A stretch of DNA of 42,658 nt. Origin: Vicinamibacteria bacterium (GTDB taxonomy: Bacteria > Acidobacteriota > Vicinamibacteria > Vicinamibacterales > UBA2999). Positions 1 through 7,566 of this stretch are shown in pieces. Below the pieces are notes generated by a model, which was not told where the DNA came from, searched no databases, and was given only the letters and a program-made list of their open reading frames with translations. Location: contig JAICQE010000012.1 in the NCBI GenBank assembly GCA_025938035.1, forward strand, positions 1 through 42,658, read 5' to 3'. The stretch's first letter is position 1. The number at the start of each line of letters is the position of its first letter. The translations under genes were made by a program, and so were the position numbers.

Positions 1-721
1 AGAGCCCCTCCTTGTCCATCGTCGCGCCGGTGAACGCCCCCTTCTTGTAGCCAAAGAGCTCCGACTCGATGAGATCCTTCGGGATCGCCGCGCAGTTGAT
101 CTTGATGAACGGCCCCTTGGACCGCTTGCTGTTGTAGTGGAGCGCGTTGGCGATGAGCTCCTTGCCGGTGCCGTTCTCGCCCTGAATCAGGATGTTCGCG
201 TCGCTCGCCGCCACGCTTTCGATCAGCTCGAAGAGATCCTTCATCTTCTTGCTCTGGCCGACGATGTTCGCGAAGCTGTACTGGCCGCGAATCTGTTCCT
301 TGAGCTGCTGGTGCTCGGCCCGCTCCTGCGTACGGTCGATCGCCTTCCGCAGCATGTCCAGGAGCCCGTCCTGACTGACCGGCTTCTCGAGGAAGTAGAA
401 GGCGCCTGCCTGTCCGGCTTCGACCGCGCGCGTGATCGTGCCTTGCCCGCTGATGACGATGACTTCCGGCGCCGGATCGATTTCCTTGAGCCGCCTTAGC
501 AGCTGGATACCGTCCAGGTCGGGGAGCATCAAATCCGTCACGACCACATCGGGCCGCCATTGCTTGAAGATTTCCTCGCCGCGGGTCCCGATGAGCGCGG
601 TGCGGACTTCGTATCCTTCCGCTTCGATGACCATCTTCAGCCACTCGGTCATCGCCGGCTCATCGTCTACGGCGAGCACGCGGCGGCGGCGTTTTGGAGG
701 AGTCGAGGAGGTTGAAGCCAT
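1..721 (-). CDS. Sigma-54-dependent NtrC-family response regulator (C-terminus beyond window)
   Basis: The reading frame starts at the ATG complementary to 719-721 and is open to the left edge, so only about 240 N-terminal residues are present. Residues 14-125 form a receiver domain: acidic pair D19-D20, phosphoacceptor D63 in 'VVVTDLMLPD', conserved K113 in 'EKPVS'. After a helical linker the AAA+ sigma-54 interaction domain begins near residue 152 ('IVGQS'), with Walker A GENGTGKE at 181-188 and the sigma-54-contacting GAFTGA loop at 228-233 following 'ELFGYKKG'. A phosphorelay-controlled activator of RpoN promoters is therefore expected; the DNA-binding HTH should lie outside the window. 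No histidine kinase partner is visible. It is divergent from the carboxylase genes with 205 bp between, but nothing shows that it controls them. No clear SD is seen before the ATG. Confidence 0.95.
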   Translation of the reverse strand, partial: MASTSSTPPKRRRRVLAVDDEPAMTEWLKMVIEAEGYEVRTALIGTRGEEIFKQWRPDVVVTDLMLPDLDGIQLLRRLKEIDPAPEVIVISGQGTITRAVEAGQAGAFYFLEKPVSQDGLLDMLRKAIDRTQERAEHQQLKEQIRGQYSFANIVGQSKKMKDLFELIESVAASDANILIQGENGTGKELIANALHYNSKRSKGPFIKINCAAIPKDLIESELFGYKKGAFTGATMDKEGL

Positions 722-907
722 CAGGTCTCGTCAGCGGAGGGGTAGCCTACCACACGGTACTACATCCGTTTGCAATCAATACACCCCTGCCCGCTTCGAA
801 CTGGAAACAGACAGACTGTAGCTTTTTCATACCAACTTCCGCCTAAAAGGGCGGACGCTACCGTGGCTTCCGCGTCAGGCGGAAGACGACCCGCGGAAGA
901 CGACCCG

Positions 908-913
908 TATAAT
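908..913 (+). promoter_or_regulatory. Consensus -10 box TATAAT upstream of the carboxyltransferase gene
   Basis: A perfect TATAAT ends 13 nt before the ATG at 927. Transcription starting 6-8 nt downstream would leave a leader of about five bases. I see no convincing -35 box at 16-18 bp spacing. The rest of 722-926 holds an AT-richer patch near 810-840 and inverted 'cttccgc/gcggaag' repeats around 837-900. Confidence 0.4.
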
Positions 914-926
914 CGGCCCCGCCCTC

Positions 927-2534
927 ATGGAGCGCCTCCAGACACGCATTCGCGCCGATTCGCCGGACTTTCAGAAGAATCGCGACCGGCTGCTGGCGCT
1001 CGTGGCCGAATTGAAGAGCCGGTCCGACTTAGTTCGGCAGGGCGGGGGCGAACGCTACGTTGAGCGCCACCGAAGCCAGGGAAAGCTGCCGGTGCGTGAG
1101 CGGATTGACCGGCTGCTCGACGCGGGATCGCCGTTTCTCGAGCTGTCGGCACTGGCCGCCTGGGACATGTACGACGGCGAGGCGCCGGGAGCGGGTCTCG
1201 TCACAGGAATTGGGCGCGTGTCGGGCCGCGAGGTGGTCGTCGTCGGCAACGACGCCACGGTCAAGGGCGGCACCTACTATCCGATCACGGTCAAGAAACA
1301 CCTGCGCGCGCAGCAGATCGCGCTCGAGAACCGGCTGCCGTGCGTCTACCTCGTCGACTCCGGCGGCGCGTTCCTGCCTCTGCAGGCGGAGGTCTTCCCG
1401 GACCGCGAGCACTTCGGCCGCATTTTCTTCAATCAGGCGCGCATGTCGGCGGAAGGCATCGCCCAGATCGGCGTCGTGATGGGGTCGTGCACCGCGGGCG
1501 GCGCCTATGTGCCGGCCATGTCGGACGAAACGATCATCGTCAAAGGCACGGGAACGATCTTTCTCGGCGGGCCGCCGCTGGTGAAGGCCGCAACCGGCGA
1601 GGAGGTCACCGCCGAGGAGCTTGGCGGCGCCGACGTCCACACGCGGCACTCAGGTGTTGCCGACTACTTTGCCGAAGACGACGCGCATGCGCTCAACATC
1701 GCGAGAACGATCATCTCGACGTTGAACCGGGGCAAGACGATGCCCGCCGACGTGACGTCTGCGGAAGATCCCGCCTACGACCCGGCGGAGATCTACGGCA
1801 TCGTCAGCGCCGATGTGAGGAAGCCGTACGACGTGCGTGAAATCGTGGCGCGCATCGTCGACGGATCGCGGTTCGACGAGTTCAAGGAGCGCTATGCGCC
1901 GACGATCGTGACCGGCTTCGCGCGCCTGCACGGGTTCCTCATCGGGGTGATCGCCAACAACGGGGTCCTGTTCTCTGAGTCGGCGCTCAAAGTCACGCAC
2001 TTCATCGAGCTGTGCAATCTGCGCGGTGTTCCGCTGGTCTTTTTGCAGAACATCACCGGCTTCATGGTCGGCCGGCAGTACGAGCGGGGCGGCATCGCGA
2101 AGGACGGCGCGAAGATGGTCCACGCCGTGGCCAACTCGGTCGTCCCGAAGTTCACGGTCGTGATCGGCGGGTCGTTTGGCGCCGGCAACTACGGCATGTG
2201 TGGGCGCGCTTACGACCCGCGATTCCTGTGGATGTGGCCGAACGCGCGGATCTCGGTCATGGGCGGCGAGCAGGCCGCGTCGGTGTTGGCGACGGTCAAG
2301 CGCGAACAGCAGTCACGCGAAGGCAAAGAGCTGAGCGCGGAGGAAGAGGAACAGATCCGCCGGCCGATCCTCGAGAAGTACGATCACGAGGGATCGCCCT
2401 ATTACTCAACCGCCCGCCTGTGGGACGACGGTATTCTCGACCCCGCGCGCACGCGCGAAGCTCTGGCGCTGGCGATCTCGGCGGCGTTCAACGCCCCGAT
2501 TCCGCCGCCGAAGTACGGAGTCTTCCGGATGTAA
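927..2534 (+). CDS. mccB: Acyl-CoA carboxylase carboxyltransferase subunit, methylcrotonyl-CoA type
   Basis: 535 residues, the usual length for methylcrotonoyl-CoA carboxylase beta subunits. It carries two crotonase-fold carboxyltransferase halves: the N-terminal half with '[20 protein letters not shown]' and '[13 protein letters not shown]', the C-terminal half with '[18 protein letters not shown]', '[17 protein letters not shown]' and the terminal 'GVFRM' typical of MCC beta rather than propionyl-CoA carboxylase. The enzyme transfers CO2 from carboxybiotin to methylcrotonyl-CoA in leucine breakdown, in the cytoplasm, together with the biotin carboxylase and carrier encoded next. Other leucine-pathway genes (isovaleryl-CoA dehydrogenase, HMG-CoA lyase) are not in the window, so substrate is inferred from family. 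The ATG at 927 is preceded by TATAAT rather than a Shine-Dalgarno sequence. Confidence 0.92.
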   Translation: MERLQTRIRADSPDFQKNRDRLLALVAELKSRSDLVRQGGGERYVERHRSQGKLPVRERIDRLLDAGSPFLELSALAAWDMYDGEAPGAGLVTGIGRVSGREVVVVGNDATVKGGTYYPITVKKHLRAQQIALENRLPCVYLVDSGGAFLPLQAEVFPDREHFGRIFFNQARMSAEGIAQIGVVMGSCTAGGAYVPAMSDETIIVKGTGTIFLGGPPLVKAATGEEVTAEELGGADVHTRHSGVADYFAEDDAHALNIARTIISTLNRGKTMPADVTSAEDPAYDPAEIYGIVSADVRKPYDVREIVARIVDGSRFDEFKERYAPTIVTGFARLHGFLIGVIANNGVLFSESALKVTHFIELCNLRGVPLVFLQNITGFMVGRQYERGGIAKDGAKMVHAVANSVVPKFTVVIGGSFGAGNYGMCGRAYDPRFLWMWPNARISVMGGEQAASVLATVKREQQSREGKELSAEEEEQIRRPILEKYDHEGSPYYSTARLWDDGILDPARTREALALAISAAFNAPIPPPKYGVFRM

Positions 2535-2552
2535 CCACGAAGCGCACGAAGG

Positions 2553-2599
2553 GGGCGCGCCTTGTCAGGCGCGTCTACGCGGACGTGACAACGTCCGCG
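2553..2599. repeat. Two tandem palindromes between carboxylase genes
   Basis: The 98-bp gap contains two adjacent hairpins: an imperfect one around 2553-2573 ('gcgcgcc ttgt caggcgcg') and a perfect 9-bp-arm palindrome at 2578-2599 (cgcggacgt, loop gaca, acgtccgcg). A short 'ccacgaagcgcacgaag' motif at 2535-2551 belongs to another dispersed repeat type. They resemble REP-like units; they could also act as an attenuator or mRNA-stability element, but there is no U-tract. Confidence 0.6.
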
Positions 2600-2617
2600 C
2601 CACGATCGGATCAAAGT

Positions 2618-2623
2618 TAAACT
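2618..2623 (+). promoter_or_regulatory. -10-like TAAACT nine bases before the GTG start
   Basis: TAAACT lies 9 nt upstream of the GTG at 2633 and there is no Shine-Dalgarno sequence. This spacing recurs at many genes in the window and fits a leaderless or near-leaderless start. No -35 box recognised. Confidence 0.3.
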
Positions 2624-2632
2624 CATCGAAAC

Positions 2633-4177
2633 GTGGCCCTGTTTAAACGGATTCTCATCGCCAACCGCGGCGAGATTGCCGTGCGCGTGATCCGTGCGTG
2701 CAGGGAGCTCGGTATCGAATCGATTGCGGTCTATTCGGACGCAGACAAGCGATCGCTGCACGCCGCGCTTGCGGATCACGCCGTTCATATCGGTCCCGCG
2801 CCGGCGGCGCAGAGCTATCTGTCGATTGACGCGATCATTGCGGCCGCGAAATCGAGCGGCGCGGACGCAATCCATCCCGGCTACGGCTTCCTGTCCGAGA
2901 ACCATGATTTCGCCGCTGCGTGCGCCGCAAACGGCCTGACCTTCATCGGCCCGCCGGCCGCGGTGATGGCGACGATGGGCTCGAAGGTGGCGGCGCGCAA
3001 GCTGGCACGGAAGGCCGGCGCGCCGGTCGTACCCGGCGAGACTCCCCGCGAGCAAAGCGACGAAGCCATCGCGGATGCCGCCCGCCGGGTCGGATTCCCG
3101 GTGCTCCTGAAGCCCGCCGAAGGCGGCGGTGGCATCGGGATGAAGGCGGTGCACGACGAAGCTGGTCTCGTCCCCGCCATTCAGCAGGCGCGGCGCGAGG
3201 CGCAGGCGGCGTTCGGCGACGGCACGCTCTACGTTGAACGGCTCATCGAACGGCCGCGCCATATCGAGTTCCAGATCCTCGGCGACGCGCACGGACGCAT
3301 CCTGCACCTGTTCGAGCGTGAGTGTTCGATTCAGCGGCGCCACCAGAAGGTCATCGAAGAGACACCCTCCACGGCGCTGACGCCGGGGCTGCGTCAGCGT
3401 ATGGGGGATGCGGCGGTCGCGGTTGCGCGCGCCGCCGGCTACCGCAATGCGGGCACGATCGAGTTTCTGCTCGACCCCTCGACTGCGCTCGGGGCAGGCG
3501 GCATGGACAACGCCAGCTTCTACTTCCTCGAGATGAACACTCGCCTGCAGGTCGAGCACCCGATCACGGAACAGGTCGTGGGCGTCGATCTCGTGGCGGC
3601 CCAGATTCGGATTGCTGCCGGCGAACCGTTGGCCTGGTCGCAGGATCGCCTCTCGCAGCGGGGGCACGCGATTGAGCTGCGGATCTACGCCGAGGATCCG
3701 CTGCAGCGATACCTTCCGCAGGCGGGGCCGCTGCTCCTCTATCGCGAGCCGGTGATGCCGGGTATCCGCGTTGACTCAGGCTTCATCGAAGGTGACGAGA
3801 TCGGCGTCCACTACGACCCGCTCATCGCCAAGCTCATCGCGTATGGCGAAAGCCGTGAAGCGGCGCGCCGCCGCGCCCTCGCGGCCCTTCGAAGCTTCCC
3901 GATCCTGGGGCTCAGGACGAACGCGACGCTGCTGCTGGAACTGCTCGACCATCCGCGGTTCGTGAGCGGTGACGTGGATACGCACTTCCTCGACGCGGAA
4001 GCTGAGACGCTGCGCGCCCGGCTGGCGGTCGAACCTCCGGCGGAGGTAAGCGCAATCGCCGGCGCGACTTCCGGTGAAACGCGCGACGAACCATCGCCGG
4101 TCACGCGCTTGTCCGCCGAGGCCCGAAGGGCGAAGGCCGACGACCCGTGGTCGACGCTGCACCACACGCGACTGTGA
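2633..4177 (+). CDS. mccA: Biotin carboxylase subunit of methylcrotonyl/acyl-CoA carboxylase
   Basis: 514 residues starting at GTG. ATP-grasp biotin carboxylase: N-terminal 'ILIANRGEIAVRVIRACRE', 'HPGYGFLSEN', glycine-rich ATP loop 'KPAEGGGGIGMKAV', and 'FLEMNTRLQVEHPITE' with the metal/bicarbonate-site residues. It carboxylates biotin on the carrier protein using ATP and bicarbonate. Two oddities are visible. First, near residues 282-295 an insert 'PSTALGAGGMDNAS' separates 'FLLD' from 'FYFLEMN', where E. coli AccC has only a few residues; its DNA matches a dispersed repeat. Second, the protein stops shortly after the BC C-domain, at a 'DDPWSTL' segment where fused MCC alpha proteins normally continue into the BT and BCCP domains; the next ORF supplies the carrier in another frame with a 31-bp overlap. 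Either a genuine gene split or a frameshift. Confidence 0.92.
   Translation: MALFKRILIANRGEIAVRVIRACRELGIESIAVYSDADKRSLHAALADHAVHIGPAPAAQSYLSIDAIIAAAKSSGADAIHPGYGFLSENHDFAAACAANGLTFIGPPAAVMATMGSKVAARKLARKAGAPVVPGETPREQSDEAIADAARRVGFPVLLKPAEGGGGIGMKAVHDEAGLVPAIQQARREAQAAFGDGTLYVERLIERPRHIEFQILGDAHGRILHLFERECSIQRRHQKVIEETPSTALTPGLRQRMGDAAVAVARAAGYRNAGTIEFLLDPSTALGAGGMDNASFYFLEMNTRLQVEHPITEQVVGVDLVAAQIRIAAGEPLAWSQDRLSQRGHAIELRIYAEDPLQRYLPQAGPLLLYREPVMPGIRVDSGFIEGDEIGVHYDPLIAKLIAYGESREAARRRALAALRSFPILGLRTNATLLLELLDHPRFVSGDVDTHFLDAEAETLRARLAVEPPAEVSAIAGATSGETRDEPSPVTRLSAEARRAKADDPWSTLHHTRL
3477..3499. repeat. Dispersed-repeat insertion inside biotin carboxylase
   Basis: The segment containing 'cgactgcgctcggggcaggc' matches a widely seen bacterial intergenic repeat whose complement translates as 'CPERSRGVE'. 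Here it is in frame within the ATP-grasp domain, in a loop just before the strand carrying the catalytic Glu-x-Asn. The reading frame is intact, and the insert adds roughly ten residues compared with E. coli AccC (comparison from memory). Confidence 0.55.
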
Positions 4178-4551
4178 CCGTTAACAGCCTCGGCTCCGGA
4201 CGCTATGAGCTCGTGACCGATTCCGGCAGGAGGCTCGCCTATTCCGTGCGCCTCGGCGGCACGACGTGGGTATTTCTGGAAGGGCGCGTGTTCGTCGTCC
4301 AGCCTGACGATGCGCAGGTTGGGTCCAGGCACCGAGACGAGGCGGCGCTTGCCGCGCCGATGCCCGCAACGGTGGTAGCCATCAACGTGACGTCCGGTCA
4401 GAATGTGAAAACCGGCGAGGCCCTTGTCGTCCTCGAGGCGATGAAGATGGAACTCGCCGTTACCGCACCCCACGACGGCCGGGTGCGGCGGGTGGCTTGC
4501 CGCGTGGGCGAGCTGGTGCAGCCGGGCGTTCCGCTCGTCGAAATCGAGTGA
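4147..4551 (+). CDS. Biotin carboxyl carrier protein (separate ORF overlapping biotin carboxylase)
   Basis: 134 residues from GTG at 4147, in a different frame and overlapping the preceding stop by 31 bp. The C-terminal 75 residues are a biotinyl domain: 'APMPATVVAINVTSGQNVKTGEALVVLEAMKMELAVTAP' with the biotinylated lysine in AMKM, ending 'GVPLVEIE'. The N-terminal ~50 residues ('GRYELVTDSGRRLAYSV…GGTTWVFLEGRVFVV') look like the beta-rich BT linker that in fused MCC alpha proteins joins BC to BCCP. So together the two ORFs reconstitute one normal alpha subunit. Translation could start at this GTG by coupling; alternatively the pair represents a single frameshifted gene. Confidence 0.88.
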   Translation: MVDAAPHATVTVNSLGSGRYELVTDSGRRLAYSVRLGGTTWVFLEGRVFVVQPDDAQVGSRHRDEAALAAPMPATVVAINVTSGQNVKTGEALVVLEAMKMELAVTAPHDGRVRRVACRVGELVQPGVPLVEIE

Positions 4552-4560
4552 GAACACGGG

Positions 4561-4625
4561 CCACGGAGACACGGAGACACGGAGGTTCATTGAAAGGAGA
4601 CGCCGTGCCTTCGTGCCTCCGTGGC
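4561..4625. repeat. Inverted 'ccacggag-acacggag' repeat hairpin
   Basis: Left arm 4561-4585 (ccacggagacacggagacac…) pairs with right arm 4602-4625 (…cgtgcctccgtggc). The same family recurs at 6641-6708 and 22703-22761. It sits between the carrier-protein stop and the next start. It could serve as a transcript 3' structure, but is recognisable mainly as a dispersed repeat. Confidence 0.75.
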
Positions 4626-4641
4626 TTCGACCCTCGAGCGA

Positions 4642-4647
4642 TAAAAT
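4642..4647 (+). promoter_or_regulatory. -10-like TAAAAT six bases before ATG
   Basis: TAAAAT ends 6 nt before the ATG at 4654 with no Shine-Dalgarno sequence. Expected transcription would begin at or next to the start codon. No -35 hexamer recognised. Confidence 0.4.
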
Positions 4648-4653
4648 GACGCA

Positions 4654-4920
4654 ATGAATCCGCACGAGGCCCGGCTGCTCACTGATTTCGTGATGATGGT
4701 CGGCCTGCTGCGCCGCGACATCCGGCATAACAGCGACTTCGACCGCTATTCAGGGCGCTTCTCGCGCATCGAGCAGAAATTCCAGACGCTCGCCGAGCTG
4801 ATCTCGCGCGACGATCCGGAACTGGCGAAGACGCTCCACACCGCCTTTCAGCAACCCGCCCGTGCGCTGGCGTTCAAGAACGCGGAGCACCAGAAGGAAC
4901 TGAAGCGGCGGGAAGAATAG
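4654..4920 (+). CDS. Small hypothetical protein
   Basis: 88 residues, charged and predicted largely helical, with no signal peptide or membrane segment. It contains 'DFVMMVGLLRRDIRHNSDFDRYSGRFSRIEQKF' and ends with a Lys/Arg/Glu-rich helix 'AEHQKELKRREE'. I do not recognise a family. A -10-like box right before the ATG, coding-like composition and the convergent terminator-like hairpin after the stop support a real gene. Function unknown. Confidence 0.6.
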   Translation: MNPHEARLLTDFVMMVGLLRRDIRHNSDFDRYSGRFSRIEQKFQTLAELISRDDPELAKTLHTAFQQPARALAFKNAEHQKELKRREE

Positions 4921-4924
4921 GAGA

Positions 4925-4949
4925 TAGGAGGTAGAGCTCCTACCTCCTA
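4925..4949. terminator. Bidirectional hairpin between convergent genes
   Basis: Perfect 10-bp arms (taggaggtag 4925-4934 and ctacctccta 4940-4949) with a 5-nt loop lie between the end of the small gene and the stop of the PHP gene, whose TAG is inside the right arm. No U-tract, so intrinsic termination is only plausible; the unit may also be a dispersed repeat. Confidence 0.5.
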
Positions 4950-5984
4950 CCGCTCCCACGCCCCCCTCGCCCACTCCAGGAACTTCTTCTCCGGCCAGTA
5001 GTTCACGATACGGTCCTGGGGAATTCCCGCCAGCCGCGCGTGCGCGATCGCGATCTCGATGAAGTCGAGCTCCGGGTGCGAGTGGGCGTCGCTGTCGAGC
5101 GCAAAGATGCAGCCGAGCGCGAGCGCGCGCGCCGCCAGCTCGTAATGCACGTCCTGGCGATCCCACGAACCGTCGATCTCGATCGCCACCTGCCGCCTGG
5201 CCGCCACCCTGAACACCTTGTCCCAGTGCGCCGACACGCCGGGCCGCACGTTGAACCGGCGTCCCTGCGGATGCCCGAGGATCGCCACGCCGCGCTGTTC
5301 GACCGCGCCTGCCATCCGCGCGGTCTGGTCGACGGTCTTGCGCAGCTGCGAGTGCGGCGACGCCACGACGAACTCGAACAGGCGAAGCTCGTGCTCCTCC
5401 ATGTCCACCGTGCCGTCCTGGCGGATGTTCGCCTCGATACCCTTGAACAGGCGGAACCGGCCCTTATAGGTGCGGTTCAAGGCGTCGATCTCCGCGTGCT
5501 GCTCCTTCACCTGCGCCATCGTCATCCCGCCGGCAATCGGCAGTCCGTACGAATGGTCCGTGATACCGGCGCATCGATGGCCGCGCGCCAGGCACGCCTC
5601 GACGATGGACGGGAGACCTTCTGCGCCGTCGCTCCATGTCGAGTGCATCTGAAAGTCGCCGCGATACGCCTTGCGGGACGGCGAGCCGCGGCGGCCGAGA
5701 ATGTCCTTCACCGCCGCGCGGCTGAGAAAGTGCTTCCGCAGCGCGCGGAGTTTGGCGATGGCTTCCTCTTGCCCGGCGCTATGAACCGACTGCTCGACAA
5801 ACGGCGAGCCACCATCGAGGATCAGCTCGCGGGCGATGCGATCGGTGGTCGGTCCGATGCCGGAAACGGCCTTGAACGTGTTGGCTTCGACGAGCGGCGT
5901 GATCGCCTCGTCGATCCGCAGGACGGCTTTAGCGGCGCGCTTGTAGCCCCAGCCACGCTGGGACTCGCCGGCGAGAGCTGCCAT
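4947..5984 (-). CDS. PolX-like helix-hairpin-helix + PHP phosphoesterase without polymerase domain
   Basis: 345 residues from the first ATG. Residues ~10-60 resemble the N-terminal HhH part of bacterial DNA polymerase X ('YKRAAKAVLRI', 'VSGIGPTTDRIARELI'); from about residue 108 follows the PHP domain with metal-ligand motifs 'GDFQMHSTWSDGAEGL', 'GITDHSYGL', 'GIEANI', 'SPHSQL', 'GHPQGR', 'LDSDAHS'. In PolX this PHP domain is a Mn-dependent 3'-5' exonuclease/phosphoesterase. The nucleotidyltransferase palm between the two is absent. Homology appears to begin upstream of the ATG: 'DVNLELAGLLLDMAALAGE' matches the PolX N-terminus, and the frame is open back to a TGA beyond 6026. A CTG at 6026 overlaps the bacterioferritin stop (CTGA), so translation may begin there by coupling. 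Possible role: DNA repair nuclease. Confidence 0.85.
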   Translation of the reverse strand: MAALAGESQRGWGYKRAAKAVLRIDEAITPLVEANTFKAVSGIGPTTDRIARELILDGGSPFVEQSVHSAGQEEAIAKLRALRKHFLSRAAVKDILGRRGSPSRKAYRGDFQMHSTWSDGAEGLPSIVEACLARGHRCAGITDHSYGLPIAGGMTMAQVKEQHAEIDALNRTYKGRFRLFKGIEANIRQDGTVDMEEHELRLFEFVVASPHSQLRKTVDQTARMAGAVEQRGVAILGHPQGRRFNVRPGVSAHWDKVFRVAARRQVAIEIDGSWDRQDVHYELAARALALGCIFALDSDAHSHPELDFIEIAIAHARLAGIPQDRIVNYWPEKKFLEWARGAWER

Positions 5985-6022
5985 GTCCAGCAGCAGCCCT
6001 GCCAGCTCGAGATTGACGTCTC

Positions 6023-6499
6023 TCAGTCCTTCGAACCCTCAGTCTGATTGGTCAGCCATCGCTCGTAGCCCATTTCCTTGATCTGGCCGAGCTGCGCTTC
6101 CAGCCAGTCGACGTGCTGTTCCTCGTCCCGCAGGAGTCGCGAAAACAGATCGCGCGAGGTGTCGTCGCCGGCGTCGCGCGAAGCCTTGACCGCGTCGTTG
6201 TACATCTTGACCGCGTTCACTTCGAGCTTGAGGTCGGCTTCGAGCTGCTGCTTGACGTTGGTGCCGACGCTCAGCTCCATGTACTCCATCTTCGGCGTCG
6301 CATCGAGGAACAGGAGCCGCTCGATCAACTCCTCGGCGTGCTTCATCTCGTCGATCGACTGCTTTTTGATGTAGTCGCCGAGTTTGTGGTAACCCCAGTT
6401 GTGACACATCTCCGCGTGCAGGAAGTACTGATTAATCGCCGTCAGCTCCTCTTTGAGTGCCTGGTTGAGCTGGGCAATGACCTGGTCGTTACCCTTCAT
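6023..6499 (-). CDS. bfr: Bacterioferritin
   Basis: 158 residues from the ATG at 6497-6499, which has a strong Shine-Dalgarno (aaggaggc, complement of 6507-6514); a longer in-frame extension to 6646 has no such support. The sequence is colinear with E. coli Bfr: ferroxidase ligands E18, E51, H54, E93, E126, H129 and the haem-ligand Met52 in 'IDEMKHAEEL' are all in place. It forms a 24-subunit iron-storage shell in the cytoplasm, oxidising Fe(II) to a ferrihydrite core. The stop overlaps the beginning of the PHP gene frame, so the two may be cotranscribed, linking iron storage with a DNA-repair-type nuclease (inference). Confidence 0.96.
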   Translation of the reverse strand: MKGNDQVIAQLNQALKEELTAINQYFLHAEMCHNWGYHKLGDYIKKQSIDEMKHAEELIERLLFLDATPKMEYMELSVGTNVKQQLEADLKLEVNAVKMYNDAVKASRDAGDDTSRDLFSRLLRDEEQHVDWLEAQLGQIKEMGYERWLTNQTEGSKD

Positions 6500-6640
6500 G
6501 AACGCCGCCTCCTTGCCGCAGACGCGAGCGCGTCGGCGGATCTGCCTCCCGCTCAGGGCTCCAGCGCCCGGAGCAACCGCATCGTGACACACGACGTGGA
6601 CAATCCTCAAACTTGCGACTGAGACGCGCTCGCGGCGACG

Positions 6641-6708
6641 GGCCACGGAGACACCGAGGCACGGAGGTTCTGAAGTACTAATCTCCGTGTCCCCGTGCCT
6701 CCGTGGCC
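6641..6708. repeat. Inverted 'ggccacggag' repeat hairpin upstream of bfr
   Basis: Left arm 6641-6666 and right arm 6682-6708 (…gtgcctccgtggcc) form a long imperfect hairpin between the reductase-like gene and bfr. Same family as 4561-4625 and 22703-22761. Confidence 0.75.
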
Positions 6709-6711
6709 TTC

Positions 6712-7566
6712 TTAAGTCCTGACGATCAGATGCTCGAAGCGTACGCCGGCTTCGACACCTTGCCCTTCCTTCAGTACCGCCCGATCGACGCTCGGAGGCC
6801 GACCTCCGTGATACGGCGTCCCGGGCTCGCCGGCGTCGATGGCGGACGTGGTCAGATAGATGTCCTGCACGATCTGCTCGTTCAGAAGGGCGGCCGCCGT
6901 TCGCGGCCCGCCGATGCAGGACAACACCTCGATGCCGCGGCGGAACAGCTGCTCCATGGCCGCGGCAAACGCCACCGGCTCGCCGGCGTCGATGACCTCA
7001 ACCCACGGCCTGCCAGGGAGCTGGTCCTGGATCGTCTTGACCGCCCCGCTGCGCGTAATCACGAACACTCGCAGCGACGGCTCCTGAAACATCAGCCCCT
7101 CGGCGAACCGCAAGCTGCCCGCGTTGGTGACCACGACCTGCGCCGGGTGGCGTGCCCGGCCGCGCGCGAGCCGCAGCGCGACCAGCTGCGGGTGCCAGAC
7201 CGAAAAGACCGTCTCCTTGCCGCGGGCCGTTGCTGCTCCCGCCAGCACAGCGTCCGCGTCGACACGCGACAGCCCTTCGTAGATCAGATGGAGGTCCGTG
7301 TCGCCGCCTCCGAGCGTCGAGGGATCGGCGGCGACCGTGTTGCCATCGCGCGACTGCACGGACACGTGGATCTTGATGGGATTGCCCGGCCGGGCAGCGG
7401 CGGCGCTGCGATAAAACGCGCCGTCGAACAACTCCGCCGACCACGGGTTCTCCAGCGCGACCAGACCACCGCAGTCCCGAGTTTCTGCGGTCACGTAGCC
7501 GGGAATTGCCGCCACCGTCGCGGCTTCCTCCTTACGCCGGCAAAACGCCTCGAAGCGGCCCGTCAT
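6712..7566 (-). CDS. RibD C-terminal / dihydrofolate-reductase-like family protein
   Basis: 284 residues from the ATG complementary to 7564-7566, which overlaps the upstream TGA as ATGA; this coupling decides the start over longer in-frame options. The C-terminal ~220 residues match the RibD_C reductase fold: 'IKIHVSVQSRDGNTVA', 'LIYEGLSRVDADAVLAGAATARG', 'PAQVVVTNAGSLRFAEGLMF', 'IEVLSCIGGPRTAAALLNEQIVQDIYLTTSA'. Such proteins use NAD(P)H to reduce pyrimidine or pterin-like substrates, and many stand-alone members are of unknown substrate. There is no deaminase domain and no other riboflavin gene nearby, so riboflavin synthesis is not implied. The N-terminal ~60 residues are not recognised. 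Confidence 0.8.
   Translation of the reverse strand: MTGRFEAFCRRKEEAATVAAIPGYVTAETRDCGGLVALENPWSAELFDGAFYRSAAAARPGNPIKIHVSVQSRDGNTVAADPSTLGGGDTDLHLIYEGLSRVDADAVLAGAATARGKETVFSVWHPQLVALRLARGRARHPAQVVVTNAGSLRFAEGLMFQEPSLRVFVITRSGAVKTIQDQLPGRPWVEVIDAGEPVAFAAAMEQLFRRGIEVLSCIGGPRTAAALLNEQIVQDIYLTTSAIDAGEPGTPYHGGRPPSVDRAVLKEGQGVEAGVRFEHLIVRT

Noticed and set aside
6500..6646. N-terminal extension of bacterioferritin
   Set aside because: A strong Shine-Dalgarno precedes the internal ATG at 6499 and the protein from there is colinear with E. coli Bfr.
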